From assembly GCA_905250075.1 (NCBI GenBank), contig CAJNOP010000004.1, positions 4,046,952 through 4,110,951 of the forward strand: 64,000 nt of DNA, written 5' to 3'. Each line of letters starts with the position of its first letter. The stretch's first letter is position 1. The stretch is from Rotaria sp. Silwood1 (lineage: Eukaryota; Rotifera; Eurotatoria; Philodinida; Philodinidae). Positions 49,906 through 61,794 of the stretch are shown piece after piece. Position numbers and translations under genes: made by a program. The notes below the pieces were generated by a model. That model made no database searches. It was given only the letters and a program-made list of their open reading frames with translations, and was not told where the DNA came from.

Positions 49906-52620
49906 ATGGACAAGAACCTAAATATGGCCAAACAATTCATTATGTATACAAATGATGCAGTTGAAGCCACTTTTTCTGATGGTATGAAAATCTTTCTGGC
50001 ACCATGTGCTACTGAATATGTAGTTCAACAAGGCAATCATACACAAGGTAAATTCAATTTTTTTCTCTTTTTCTTATCTCATTATATCATGATTGAACAG
50101 GACTTATGACAACAAAACATCGTACAATATATACAACAAGTACATTATTACCTCGTATTCGATCTGTTTTAATATTTCGTAATCTATATGCTCAGCAACC
50201 ATTTCTTGTTCCAGCACTTGTTGATTCTAACCAATGTTATGTAAGTTAAATTTTTTCTATGACCTTTTTTTTTGTTTCAAAACAGTTTTTTCTTTTCTTA
50301 GCAATCAACAGGTACTGCTACACATGTTCGTTGGTCTCCAAATGTTTCTCTTCCAACAATTTCGAATGATGATCTAACTCAAACATGGTCATGGATATCT
50401 CTATGTGGTCGAGCTCGAATTGATATTTCTCAATGTCGACAAATTATTTATATAACTCATCCTTTACAAGTTTCACGTATATTAACCAAACAAGAGGATG
50501 ATAAAGATATTCCAACAAAATATATACATATATTTGCACCTGTTCGTCGATGTTTTTCATGTCAAAACCTACCTGATTATCTATCTAAATTTGTTCATAA
50601 TTGTCTTCAACTAATTGAGCAATTATCAAATAGTAAAATTTCATTTGATATTAAAGGTGATAATGATAATGAGTGGAGTTTTAAACTACCATTACCATTA
50701 CCAAGTTCATCATGTCCAAAAGCTCATCGTCATCGTTTACATCATGAAATGATGTTTGAAGCTGATATACATATATTACAAACAACAACAGTTACATATA
50801 GATTAGAATATGAGAATCCAGCAAGTATAGAAGCATTTGTTATTGATAATGATCATAATGAACACTTAATTGATTATGTAATTACTTGTGATATTCAATC
50901 AAGTTTTTATAATTATTATTCTATTAAAGATAAGGTATATGATAGATACTAAATGTTGAAATGAAGAAAATTACAAATAAATCCTATGAGAGTACAATTT
51001 AAGAAGTTCAATTCTAGAGTAGATGATCTTATAAAAAAAAACGTAGTTAAAAACATATTTTTTATGAAAGTTCTATAAGATAAAATAGAGTTATATCATG
51101 TGTTCAAGAAATTGAAGAAAAAACGGAGGATGAAAGCCACTAAGGAAGAAGAGATTGGTTACTCTCTGTTGATGACGATCATATTCAAATGAATAATATA
51201 TGGATTGATTCCTTATTCTGAGAAATTGAATTATTTCACGAAATGAAATTTATTTTTTTTTGTATCATGGCTCTCCTTACAAAAGGATGCAACGTTTGGG
51301 TTGTTTAAATGATTTTAAACGCAATATTTCTAGAATAAATATGAATGAACATTCATAGAATTTTTTTTAATCCAGAAATGCATAGTAAGAATTTGAGAAT
51401 GTATTTGATACGAACTTCAGTATTGCTAGTGAGATTATCTGTCAGAATAGTACTGAAAATGTAGACAAGACAGATGTATAGAATGAAAATTGTGATACAT
51501 AGCAATATTGTATGCCACATAACTTTCTAAGTATAATTATTTGCATTTCTTTTACTAATTTAATACAAATATAAGAATACACTGCTTAATACAGTTCAGT
51601 ATTACTCAATAAGATCAAGTTGATTTTTGTCTTTCGATTTTCGAACTCGTCCTATTAAAATAGAGATTTTGTTTTATTCATTTATAATTTGAATTATTAT
51701 TTTTTTGTCATTTTTTCTTAAAGCAATGTCATTTATTAACATTATCTGAAAATGCTTTACCACCTCACAATGAACGACTAGTACAAATAATACGTTTCAT
51801 GTCTACTATGCGTCAAAGACTACTTAGTATGACTCGACGTGTTCAAGAACGACCATGTTGGTTGCAAGAAGATGTTAAATTAGATAATGATAGTAACGAT
51901 AATATGGAAGAATCGGTAAATTAAAAATTTTTATTCTCTAACAATGAGTTTTGATTTTTCTTATTTTGTTTATAGAAATTGACGTCATTAGAAAATGAAA
52001 TTGACGATGAGAATAATATTTTTCGACAAACATCTATTTCTAATGTTGGACATTTCAAATATTATCTAGATAGTCATGTTCAAATAAAATTTTCTAATGA
52101 TTTTATTCTTAATATGACTCCTGAACAAGTTCATTCCTGTCAAGTATGAGTAACAAAATTTCTTATTCCTACAACGCTTTTTGTACGATATATTTTTTTC
52201 TTTCATTAGATGAATCCATATGTTGATTTTCAATGTCGAATAACAGATAAGAAAAAACAAACAACCATTGATATTCTAGATGGTATAGCTCAGCCCGGTT
52301 GTTATGAACAGTAAGTAAACAAATAAATGATAATTTCAAAATAATATTTTTTATTCTATAGATACATTACTGCTGCAATCGATTGGTGTATGTGGATATG
52401 GAATGAAAAAAGAATTGAAGATCAACGTAATTTAGCAAATGATATTCAAGAAGAATTATTTCGTTTAAAACTTTATAGAAATAGGATTGAAATAAAAGAA
52501 TATCAACAATCAACAACAATAAATACACCTATAAAAAACCAAGTAGAATACTATTCACCAGATGATATCAAACAAATACTTGAACGAACAGCAAAATTTA
52601 CAAGAACACATTCCTCTTGA
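49906..52620 (+). CDS. C5orf34: C5orf34-like conserved protein
   Basis: Homologue of the vertebrate C5orf34 family, whose molecular function is not established. Seven exons (49906-50047, 50101-50240, 50302-50934, 51724-51915, 51976-52143, 52210-52310, 52362-52620) keep phase throughout and give about 544 residues. The N-terminal domain has the pattern of a residue-by-residue strand repeat (MYTNDAVEATFSDGMKIFLA, then PCATEYV), and a similar module recurs near the C-terminus (NVGHFKYYLDSHVQIKFSND), followed by ITDKKKQTTIDILDG and an AIDWCMWIWNEKR helix. This N- and C-terminal arrangement is what identifies the family. The start was chosen at ATG 49906; a second ATG follows at 49924 (MAKQF...). 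No signal peptide or membrane helix. AATAAA follows the stop at about 52661. Intron 3 is 789 bp, the others about 55-65. Confidence 0.8.
50935..51723 (+). other. Long third intron of the C5orf34-like gene
   Basis: A 789-bp intron, GT..AAAG at the ends, with nothing recognisable inside. Confidence 0.6.
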
Positions 52621-53486
52621 TGCTTTTCTTTTCTTTTATTGTATAAATAGAATTGTCTAATAAAAATGTTTACTGTTTGATAGATATTTTCGAATGCATC
52701 GATTAGAAAATTTATTTCGCTTTTGACATCGTGAAATATTATCTACATGAGAGCATACAAAAGGTAGATGAGCTACTGCACATTTCGAACGAAAGATCAA
52801 TATACGAACAAGATCAGCTAAGTTTTCACGCATGAGTTGAATTGTTTTGGTGTATTTAATCATGTATTTTATCTTCTTTAAAAAATAAATAGTATAAGAC
52901 ACATGATAAGTAATGTTAGGTAGTATTTTCTTATTCTAACTTTAAATACTTGAAAATAAACTATGTACAGTTCTGTGCTCTTAGCTTTTCAGTCGAAAAA
53001 ATTATCGACATAATTTATTTTTCGAAAATAATTTAATCGACAGTTGATAGATTTCAAGTGAATAATTTATAAACTATGATATCCTATTCATATTTCATTA
53101 GCATGTATCATATCACTATGAATGTGAAGTGAATATCAAGGCTAAACATTGTTTGGCATCCTTCAATCACATCTACAATAGAAAGAGTTTCTAAACACAA
53201 CTTCGTTTCCATCATTCTAGTCATATCAAGACTCATGTCGAGTGTTAATACGAAATAATAAGTACTCGACTAGCGTATCTTCCAAAAAGCATGCACCAAA
53301 ATGGATTACTTCTTGCTCTTATTCTTCTACGGCGAACAAGTGCTTTACTCGAAGGTGAAATTAGCGTTTGATTTAAGTAAATCCATTTCAATGTCTCCAA
53401 AGAAGGCTTTATCATAATTGTATTCACCGTTCAAGTATACTTCAGTCAGCTCGATTCACAAGTATTATCTAATTTTCAACGGCTAG
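52621..53486. other. Intergenic region
   Basis: 3' flank of the C5orf34-like gene with AATAAA at about 52661. The minus-strand open frames at 52657-52902 and 53245-53427 have no recognisable domain. Confidence 0.5.
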
Positions 53487-54356
53487 TATTTATTTGAGCA
53501 ATAAAAATATTGGAATGAGCAATCATTTTTGAGCAATAAGAAAACTATCTTTGAGTAATTTTATAATATTAAATGTGCAATAATTAATTCATTAAATAGC
53601 AGTAGTAATTTCATATTTTAGCAACAAGAAAAAGGAAAAGTAAGATATTTTTATTTACAATTGACAATATAAAAAAGAAAAATGAATATATTATTGTGCA
53701 ATAAAACTTTTTTGCTTCAGCTGGTCTTCCTCCTTTTCTTTTAGTATCAATATCCACACCTTTTGCTTCTGGTGAGGATTTGCACCCTCACCCTCACGCT
53801 GTTATCAAGAGACTAGTTCCATATCATTATCACTTTCACTGTCAGAAATATACTGCGTTACGCGTTGTGATTGAGCCATTTATATAAATTATATATTTTA
53901 TTTTATAAGATTGAAAAAATACGGTTTGTATAAATAAATTCTTAACATAAGAATTTTCCCATCCACTGTAGTAGAATTGTCCTCGTGATCATCTTGAAAA
54001 TTTCCTTATGATTATCTTACACTATATATGGGATTCTTCCAACACTTTTGATATTTATGTGATATATATCAATGTTCTCTTCTATGGGAGATCAGATATT
54101 AAATTCTATTGTCTTCTCCATCTCATTGTTTTTTCTACGTTTTTTCTCATATACCACGTTTCAAGTGTGTACGAAATAAATCGAACTCACGTAAACACAC
54201 AACAGTAAAAACCATACAATTTACATAAATGAATTCGTATTGTCCTTTTTATGTGAAATTTATCTTTAATTTAAATAAACTATTGCTCATTCAGTATAAT
54301 TATTGCTGAATCTAATTATTGCTCATTTCAATTATTTTATTGCTCAATTAAATATA
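53487..54356 (-). mobile_element. Terminal-inverted-repeat element with GAGCAAT subterminal motifs
   Basis: The left end (TATTTATTTGAGCAATAAAA, then ATATTGGAATGAGCAATCATT) and the inverted right end (TATATTTAATTGAGCAATAA, then AATAATTGAAATGAGCAATAATT) match over about 40 bp. GAGCAAT or close variants recur several times inside each end, in inverted orientation at the two ends, like transposase-binding subterminal repeats. On the minus strand, ATG at 53879 opens a 24-codon acidic N-terminus (MAQSQRVTQYISDSESDNDM), and a basic KRKGGRPAEAKK-type segment follows at about 53705-53740 in another frame. This suggests a remnant of a DNA-binding transposase. No clear target duplication. The superfamily is unassigned. 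Confidence 0.5.
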
Positions 54357-57151
54357 AGTCATTTTCAAAATCTTGAGACATAGTAGTAAAAATTGCAAGA
54401 CATCGACACCATATCTTGTACATTTGTTTCAGGTTTCAGAATATTCATACAATATTTATTCGGAAAGTTATTTTACTAAATCATGTTTTTTTTATATGTA
54501 ACAGTATAGACATACTCTATTATTTGTTTTTTGGACAAACACAAGAATATGAAGATGCACATAACATTTGAAAGTCTATTATGTTAGCCAACTTAACATG
54601 GAAAAAATTTGTCTTTTTCAGTTCGTGATATAGAATATGCTTGGATATGTTGAAAAGTTTATGTAAGTATGGCAGAAGACGGTTTTTTTATATTATAATT
54701 CCTCCCATAATGTGTTCGACATCAAACGATTTTCACTGTATTTACTAGACGAAAAGATGAAAAAAGGAAACAAGGACTTCAATGACTTTCGTATTTAATG
54801 TTAAAAGCTAGCCACATGAAAGGGCATTATTGAACCGTGACAATATAACGAATGTGCCACACTGATGATGAATCAAGTCTTATAGGAGCTTTAGATTCAA
54901 AAACATTGACACAGACGAGTTGTTCACCGTGTCTATGTTGTAGCAAAAGATACATTTGTACAGATTTGAGAAATTATCGATTGAAAGATCATGTTCATTT
55001 TTATTTTTATTTTGTGGTTTTTAGTAGTACTTCAGAATTCTCTCTTTTGGGTATTTTGGTCTTCAGATGCATTACCGTTCATTCTACATTCGGCGTATTT
55101 TTTGGACTAATTGTGAATTTTTTGACTTCTAAATATATCTCTCTCCGAAGTTAATTCAATTGATTTTGGAATCATTCCGGCATTCTTCGAAGAAGTCCTA
55201 TTCTATTAGAAAAATACATATAAAAATAAAGTTCTATGCACTCTATAGAGGGAAAACCAGAGGAATTATATGACTAAGTTGCCCTAGATATAAGCATAGA
55301 TGCAGAATCTGCCGGTAAAATGAAAAAGTCTTCACAATGGGGCAAAATTTTTCGAAAATTTCTTCTACTATGTGAATAAGCGAATTTGTTTGGTGTTAAA
55401 CATACAGATGTAAAACACTAAGTCAATGAAAAATATACAAACAAAACAAAAAATACTCCCAAATTTCATATATGATTTTGAAAAAGAAATAATCTTTATG
55501 CTGTTGGTTTAAATGGTGAATGAATATGAATAATTAACAATCATAAAAGCGATAGATTAATCTTGGTTAGCTTCATTATTCATTATCGAAAACGAGTAAT
55601 TGCATTTCTTGAACAATATCTCGGTATCACATCTGACCCTAATGAACTTCTTTTTTCACAATTCTCGATGTTCTCAATTTTAGAATAATTTCAAACTGAT
55701 AGTTAAATTTAATATTCATGATATTTTTCTAATAGCTCTCTTTCAGAAATATCTGCTAACGGCTAGAACTAACGCTTTGTAGCTCTTTTCGTTCTTTCTA
55801 AACGTGAGTTCATCGATATTACATATGGGTGAATTGCGCCCGTATTGTATCGTTGCTTTCCGAGCGAGAAAACATTTATATGTCAACTTTTACTCGACGA
55901 ATTTTGATAATTTTTTTTTTCATATGCTTCTCAGAGTCTATCCCATTTACCGTGCAATTATCAACTTTTTTGGGTACTGTAATTGTGAAATCTTCAAGTA
56001 AGAAAAGTCAAAATGCGTATTTTAGACACCAACTGTCGATCAAAATGGCTTTTTCTGTCTTCAATTTCGATTTGATAAAAATACTTTTTTATCAAAATTT
56101 TATAGATAAGACTCTTCTCTTTCTGACGATGTAAATTTATGACAGCTTCGGTAAAGATTTACCGATCAAATCTTGCAAAAATTATCTAAACACACATTTT
56201 GATCATCTTTCCTCACGTCAGATTAAATTCAATGTAGTGAAGTCGATCTGACAACAAACTACAATTTCTTTTTCAAGTTCGATGCATTAAAAGACAAGAA
56301 ATCTTTCAATGAATAAAGTTTTCTAACAGTCTTATAAATTAGATAAAAGAACTAAAAATAAAAATGAGATATAATTATTTTTTTTACTAAATGTCATGCC
56401 AGATTTTTTATTTTGTTTCTTTGATATCTCGATAGTTATAAGAGTTTTTACCAATGATTTTTCTGTCAGTTTTAGCTGACTACACAGTGAATTTATGGTA
56501 AAAATTTCAGCTCTTAAATATGTAGCATTCACGAGAAAACAGTGCTTTACTCGAGAAATGTCACATCGGATTAAGATAACAGATGTTTTAAGAAAACTTT
56601 AGTAAGTTCCATCTTCTTTGATTTGAATCGATTCATCTGTAACCAAAGATGTTTTCAGACATTTATTAATAATTCTTAATACTCCCGATGATCAATAGAT
56701 TATACTTTTAGATCATTCACTACTACTAGAGACCATCGGGTAGAACCCAGAATTGGACCATTCATATACCTCGAAAGACCAAATTTTTTCCTAAACGAAA
56801 AACCTGCAGATTGGGAAAAATAGTTCATTTCTATACAATAAATAGAGTTTTATCGTATGTACAGTTTGCTTTTTTAATCCATATTCACTCTTATTTTTTT
56901 TCGATTTTTTCCCTCAAATTGTACAATACAAGTGCAATTTAAGATTAAAAGCAATAATTATCGATGAAAAAATATCAGAGATAAAGAAAAAAAAGAGTAG
57001 AATGTTCATTTATGAATTAATTAGTCTATTCTTCATTGACATGATATTTTTGTCATTGAGGTCATCCATTCATTTCATTGAATGGCAAATCAACAATGAA
57101 CGCATATGTATATATATATATGCATCATAAGAAGTGTCAGTGAAAATCAAT
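54357..57151. other. Intergenic region upstream of the F-box genes
   Basis: No supported gene. The short open frames at 54852-55154 and 55804-56134 lack domains and splice logic. (AT)n just before the first F-box gene (about 57109-57121). Confidence 0.5.
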
Positions 57152-58968
57152 ATGCATCAGTATAAGATTAATCTTCTTGATCTACCTACTGAAGTATTAC
57201 ATATCATTTTAAAAAAGCTTGATAACATGGATGTTCTTTATTCATTATTTGCTATTAATAATCAACGACTTGACAACATAATACAAGAAAATACTTTCAC
57301 TAATACTCTCAATTTTGTATTAATAACAGCAACCGATGATATTTTATCAGTTTGTGATCGCGTACTCGATCGATTCTGCTTAAATTTATTACCAAAAATT
57401 CATAATAATGTTAAATCCCTTATTCTTAATTCATTATCTATGGAACATATTCTTCTTGCTGGTGATTATCCTAATTTAAGTGAACTTAAAATCTTCAATT
57501 TTAATATTAAAACAGCTTTACATTATTTTACAGGTAAATAATTTGTATACTAATCTAAATAATGATTTCGGTAAACTAGGTAATATCTATTTTTTATTTA
57601 GATGAATCCCCATTTCGACATATTTTTCAACGACAAATCACAGATCTTATTCTTGTATTTGAAAATAATTTTAATAAATTATCATGTACACATTATATGA
57701 CATATGTTTATGGATATATAATGAAATACTTCGAAAATCTACATCATTTATCTATTCAAGGATCATATCCTAGATATTTTCCACCTTTAGAACTTTGTGA
57801 TTTACCTTTAACTACTTGTTACTCTTCAAATCTTTGCAAATTATCTATTCGTGTATTGTATTATCATGATCTTCTTGCTTTACTTGATGGTCGTCTCAAA
57901 CAACTAAATACATTGAATGTTGTCATTGTCCAACAGGAATGTAATTCAACGAATGTTTACAATGTGGTACGTTTAAATTTCATTAGATTAATCTTTTTTT
58001 TCATGAGCTGATTAATGAAAATTTTCATGATTTAACTAAAGCAAATAGTCACATTTATGGGACGGAGAAATATTATTAAAATAAATAAAATACTAATACA
58101 ACTTGTTTTCATTTATATTTTCTAGAATCTATCTCATTTGAAATGTTTTTCTTTACAATATGATTGTTCATATGATGCATATGATGGTGAAATTTTACCT
58201 CTTTTACAACGTATGTCAAATATTGAAGTATTAAACTTAAATCTTATTATTGGTAGTCCAGCTCGATTTATTGATGGTAAAAATATTTATGATGAAATTC
58301 TTATTCATATGCCACGACTTCATACATTTAACTTTTGTTTTTTAATTTTTTCTCAATTAAATCATTCAGCTCAATATTTATATAAAGATGATATTCTACA
58401 AACTTTTACTAACATTATAGTTAAACAAGTGGAGTGTATGATCAAGTATCGACGTTATAATGGTTTGAAATATCATTTATCCTCATTACCATTTATGTTT
58501 GATAATCTTCAATGTATTGGTAATGGATTTTCAAATATTATTTTCAATTATGTTATAAGATTAGTGGTTGATGATGACATTCCATTCGAACATGAATTTT
58601 TCATGCGTGTTGCTTGTTGTTTTCCTTTACTTAAAGTATTAACTGTTTCTAATTCTGCACCACAATCATCAATCTTAAATTCCAATGATAATCAATTATA
58701 TTCAACAACTATTGAATATCCTTATCTTACTTCACTTTGGTTTTTATTGGCTCATTGTGATTATGTCGAACAATTTCTTAATGATAAAAAAACACATCTA
58801 CCACGTCTAACTGTATTATCATTAAATGACTATCATTTAAGAAACGTAACGAAAAACTTTACAAATGATAGAACCCGACGAAATTGTATGAAAGTGAAAG
58901 AATTAGATATAGGTCGTAAAAAAATTGTACATTCAAAAGATTTCTATACTTATTTTCCTTTGTTGTAA
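57152..58968 (+). CDS. F-box protein with LRR-like repeats
   Basis: Likely substrate-recognition subunit of an SCF-type ubiquitin ligase. Three exons (57152-57533, 57602-57966, 58126-58968) keep phase and give 529 residues. The F-box is at the N-terminus (INLLDLPTEVLHIILKKLDN, then MDVLYSLFAINNQRLDNII). After it comes a long irregular run of leucine-rich units (NVKSLILNSLSM, YPNLSELKIFNF, FENLHHLSIQGS, LKQLNTLNVVIV, MSNIEVLNLNLI, FPLLKVLTVSN). It starts at ATG 57152; an upstream in-frame GTG at 57134 is not a likely start. No membrane segment. AATAAA at about 58990. It faces a second F-box gene on the minus strand. The target is unknown. Large, variable families of this type are typical of bdelloid rotifers. 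Confidence 0.82.
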
Positions 58969-59059
58969 CTTTACTTTTTTTTGATTATAGCTTAATAAAA
59001 TGAATAATGAAAATATATTAGTAGAATTTTTGCAATTGAACCATATCAAACAACAATCA

Positions 59060-59344
59060 TTAATTATATATGCTGATTAACTCTGGAGGTTTTCTTTTTT
59101 CTGGAAAAAATGTTCTCAAACGGTCAAGAGTAAAACAACGAGGAAGAAAAAATTTAGATATATTCGGTATTTTATCATCATTCGTAAGATTCAATGATAT
59201 CACTCGGTCAATAATTTTAGGAAAATATTCTTGACATATAAATGTCAAAATAAGAGTTGTTGTCAAATCGAAAATGTAAGAAAAGAATGTTGTCAAAACG
59301 AAAATTGGGTTCAGAAAAAGCAAATCAAACTTAAAAGCATGCAA
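59060..59344 (-). pseudogene. Fragment of an F-box/LRR-like gene
   Basis: A minus-strand open stretch reads FSYIFDLTTTLILTFICQEY, then FPKIIDRVISLNLTNDDKIP and NISKFFLPRCFTLDRLR. This resembles the segment after the F-box in the neighbouring genes (a hydrophobic strand, then ISLNL and a conserved LDRL). There is no F-box upstream and no downstream repeats, and the fragment lies between two convergent F-box genes. Probably a relic of a third copy. Confidence is limited because identification is by resemblance only. Confidence 0.4.
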
Positions 59345-61026
59345 ATATTCAAATTAATGAATAGCTTGTTGGTTAATATTTCGAAAGTAATTTTAGTATT
59401 TTTTTTACGTGGGAGAATTATATTAACAATTCTTTTTATTTATTGAAAAGAAAAAATTAATGTCCATATACGACAAATAAAATATATAACATAAACAAAT
59501 AAATAACTACCACCATAAATATATATCAGAGTTAATAAATTTAATAAAATAATCTCTACATAAATTTTGAAATTTAATTAACATATCTAATTCTCGTAAA
59601 TACATTTTAGGTATTTCTTTAATACATAAAAAGAACAATTGATTTGTTTTCATATTAGTTTTTGATAATAAAAATGTTAAAATTTGTTTAATTTCTTTTT
59701 TATTCATTCCAGTTTGAAGATATTGTAATTGAGGAAATAAATTAACTAGCATTTTAATTTCTTTCAATGTACATGTTTCACGAATATCTAAACGTTTGAC
59801 TTTGTTTATATTTGATAAATGAAGAAATTCTTCCTTTTGTTGAATTGATGTTGCCGTATTTTGACGAAAACATATCAAATCATATTTTAATGTATATAAA
59901 TTAGATGTACAACGTAATAAATCAATTAATTCTTCGAAATAAAAATCGTAAGGTTCAACAACTAATTTAGTAATTTGCTTTAATGCAACAATTCGGCTAA
60001 GAGTTTTTGATACTGGATCAACAGATATTTGAAAAGAATTTGTAATAGTTAATTCAGTAACATTAGGAAAATAATTTATACAAATATCTGATATTGCATT
60101 ACTACAAATATGAAGATGTTTAACCGAGTTTAAATTATTTTCTTGAATATATGAACAAACTTGTTCATCAAATTCCCAATAAAATGTATAGTCTTTTCTT
60201 CTAGAAAAAAAACGAATAGAAAGCTAATATAAAATCGAATGAATCTATTTTTACCGATATGGATTTGTTGAATAAAATATTCCACTTTTAACAGTTTCTT
60301 GCCAATAATGTTGATGAGTAAAACACCATTTTTTTTCAATATAAAATGACGAATTAAATTGATTAATTAAATTATGATATGTTAGTTGATTAATTTGTTC
60401 AGAACCTTCATGATTTATATCAAATACACGTAGATTTGGCATGTAAGATACTATTAATTGTTCCCATTTTTTTGCATCTAAATATGTAAAATCAGCTTTT
60501 ATTGTAAGACGTAGAACTTCGACGTAATAAAAGGAATTTTTTATGAATTTTTCCAGCTGATCAAAAGGAACTAAATCAAGCTCAAGTGAAATATATTTTA
60601 AATTTTTTAATACGATAGGATAGAATTCTATATGTTGTAAATCAAATCCATTAAGATAATTAATTGATAAATGTCGAAGTTGTTGCAGATATGATAATAA
60701 GTTATTAAGTGATTGAAGTCGAAAATAATGATTAATAACAAGACATTCAATTGGACTAAATATATCAGTAGATTTAGGTAATAATTCTACATCATCTTTT
60801 GATTCGAATTTAATTTTACAATATTTCAATTTAGGTAAACGAAGTATACGAATATAATAGAGAGTTGAATTTTGAATATAACCAATGTTATTAATAGTTA
60901 ATGAATGTAATTTTGGTAAAATAATTAAATGATCAGCAACATTATTTAAAGATTGTGCACTGATATTATCGAGAATTAATGTTTCAAGTTGAAGAAATGT
61001 TGAAATAAGCCATGGTTGTGAAAAAA

Positions 61027-61034
61027 CAATACCA
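61027..61034. repeat. Left copy of 8-bp target-site duplication
   Basis: CAATACCA, matching the right copy CAATAGTA (61311-61318) at 6 of 8 positions. An 8-bp duplication is typical of hAT and P-type transposons. Confidence 0.6.
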
Positions 61035-61310
61035 CCCAGGTCGAAAAGTACCGGCCGGAAAACACCGGAAATCAACGGAACATGGAAGCAGTATTCCGGC
61101 CGGAAATTTTTCGGATTTTTTCCGGTGGATTCCAGCCAATTCCTGTTCTTTCCGGCAGGAACCGGCCGGAAATTTTTCGGACTTTTTCCGGCCGGAATAC
61201 TGCTTCCATGTTCCGTTGATTTCCGGTGTTTTCCTGCAGGAACCGGCGATTTTTCCACGTATTTCCTGCCGGTTCCTGCAGTATCCGGTGACCGGAACGA
61301 TCGACCTGGG
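61035..61310. mobile_element. 276-bp G+C-rich foldback MITE inside an F-box gene
   Basis: Non-autonomous DNA element. Perfect 10-bp terminal inverted repeats CCCAGGTCGA...TCGACCTGGG mark both ends, with imperfect 8-bp duplications outside. Nested inside is a second, perfect 50-bp inverted repeat (61057-61106 and 61185-61234). Its centre has two direct copies of a CCGGCCGGAAATTTTTCGG unit (61096 and 61162). TTCCGGC/GCCGGAA motifs recur across it. It is visibly much richer in G+C than the roughly three-quarters A+T host. It encodes no conserved protein; open frames across it are by-products of its repeats. The 8-bp duplication suggests the hAT or P group, but the terminal sequence was not matched to a known family. 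The high G+C suggests recent arrival or strong fold constraint. Confidence 0.8.
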
Positions 61311-61318
61311 CAATAGTA
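61311..61318. repeat. Right copy of 8-bp target-site duplication
   Basis: CAATAGTA. Read on the minus strand, this copy (TACTATTG) continues the F-box reading frame Pro-Phe-Thr-Ile. Confidence 0.6.
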
Positions 61319-61794
61319 AATGGATTTGTTAATCGAAGAATATTTATTCGATGCATATTGGGAAGAATTATATTATTATAATACCATTCAAAATTTGATT
61401 TAGACATTGTTGAAATATTTATATGAACTGGAACATTTGAATTCACAAGTAAATTTTGAAATCGTGTATTGAGATTAAAAAATTCTTCATAGACATGGTA
61501 AATATCCATATATTCAAATACTTCATAAAACACTTCATTTGATAAATCTTCTAAACAACATCTGAATTAAATAAAAGAAAATCATTAGATGATAAAATTG
61601 GTATGTAGATAACTGACTTCTTTGAATAAACTAAAAAATAAAAGAAAAAAAAAACAAAATAAAATTTTTTTGATCTAAGTATAAAATCTAACTTGTATTT
61701 TGTAATTTTTGTTTTTTATTTTCGTGATGACGGGCAATTATCTCGTCTTGTTGTCTTTTTGTTCGTTCCATACTTACAACCGACGATGATCCAT

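Larger units (their letters stand above)
59507..61794 (-). pseudogene. F-box/LRR-like gene disrupted by a foldback transposon
   Basis: A minus-strand gene of three exons: 61778-61794 (MDHRR, strong GTAAGT donor), 60255-61561 and 59507-60200. The F-box reads LEDLSNEVFYEVFEYMDIYH, then VYEEFFNLNTRFQNLL. Leucine-rich units follow (HRINILRLTN, FLQLETLILDNI, LPKLHSLTINNI, LRHLSINYL, LKNLKYISLEL), then YWQETVKSGIFYSTNPYR and a C-terminal FYWEFDEQV...LFPQLQYLQ region. Exon 2 is split at 61035-61310 by a 276-bp high-G+C element. Coding flanks read ...LTNPFTI and VFSQPWLIST.... Counting without the 276 bp and one 8-bp duplicate, the coding length is 1,734 bases, exactly 578 codons. With the insert (284 extra bases) the frame shifts and stops inside the element, so this allele should give a truncated protein. 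No acceptor was found that would splice the element out. Confidence 0.8.

Noticed and set aside
61012-61332. Overlapping ORFs across the G+C-rich insert on both strands
   Set aside because: They arise from CCGG/GGAA repeats with few stop codons; no conserved protein is encoded.
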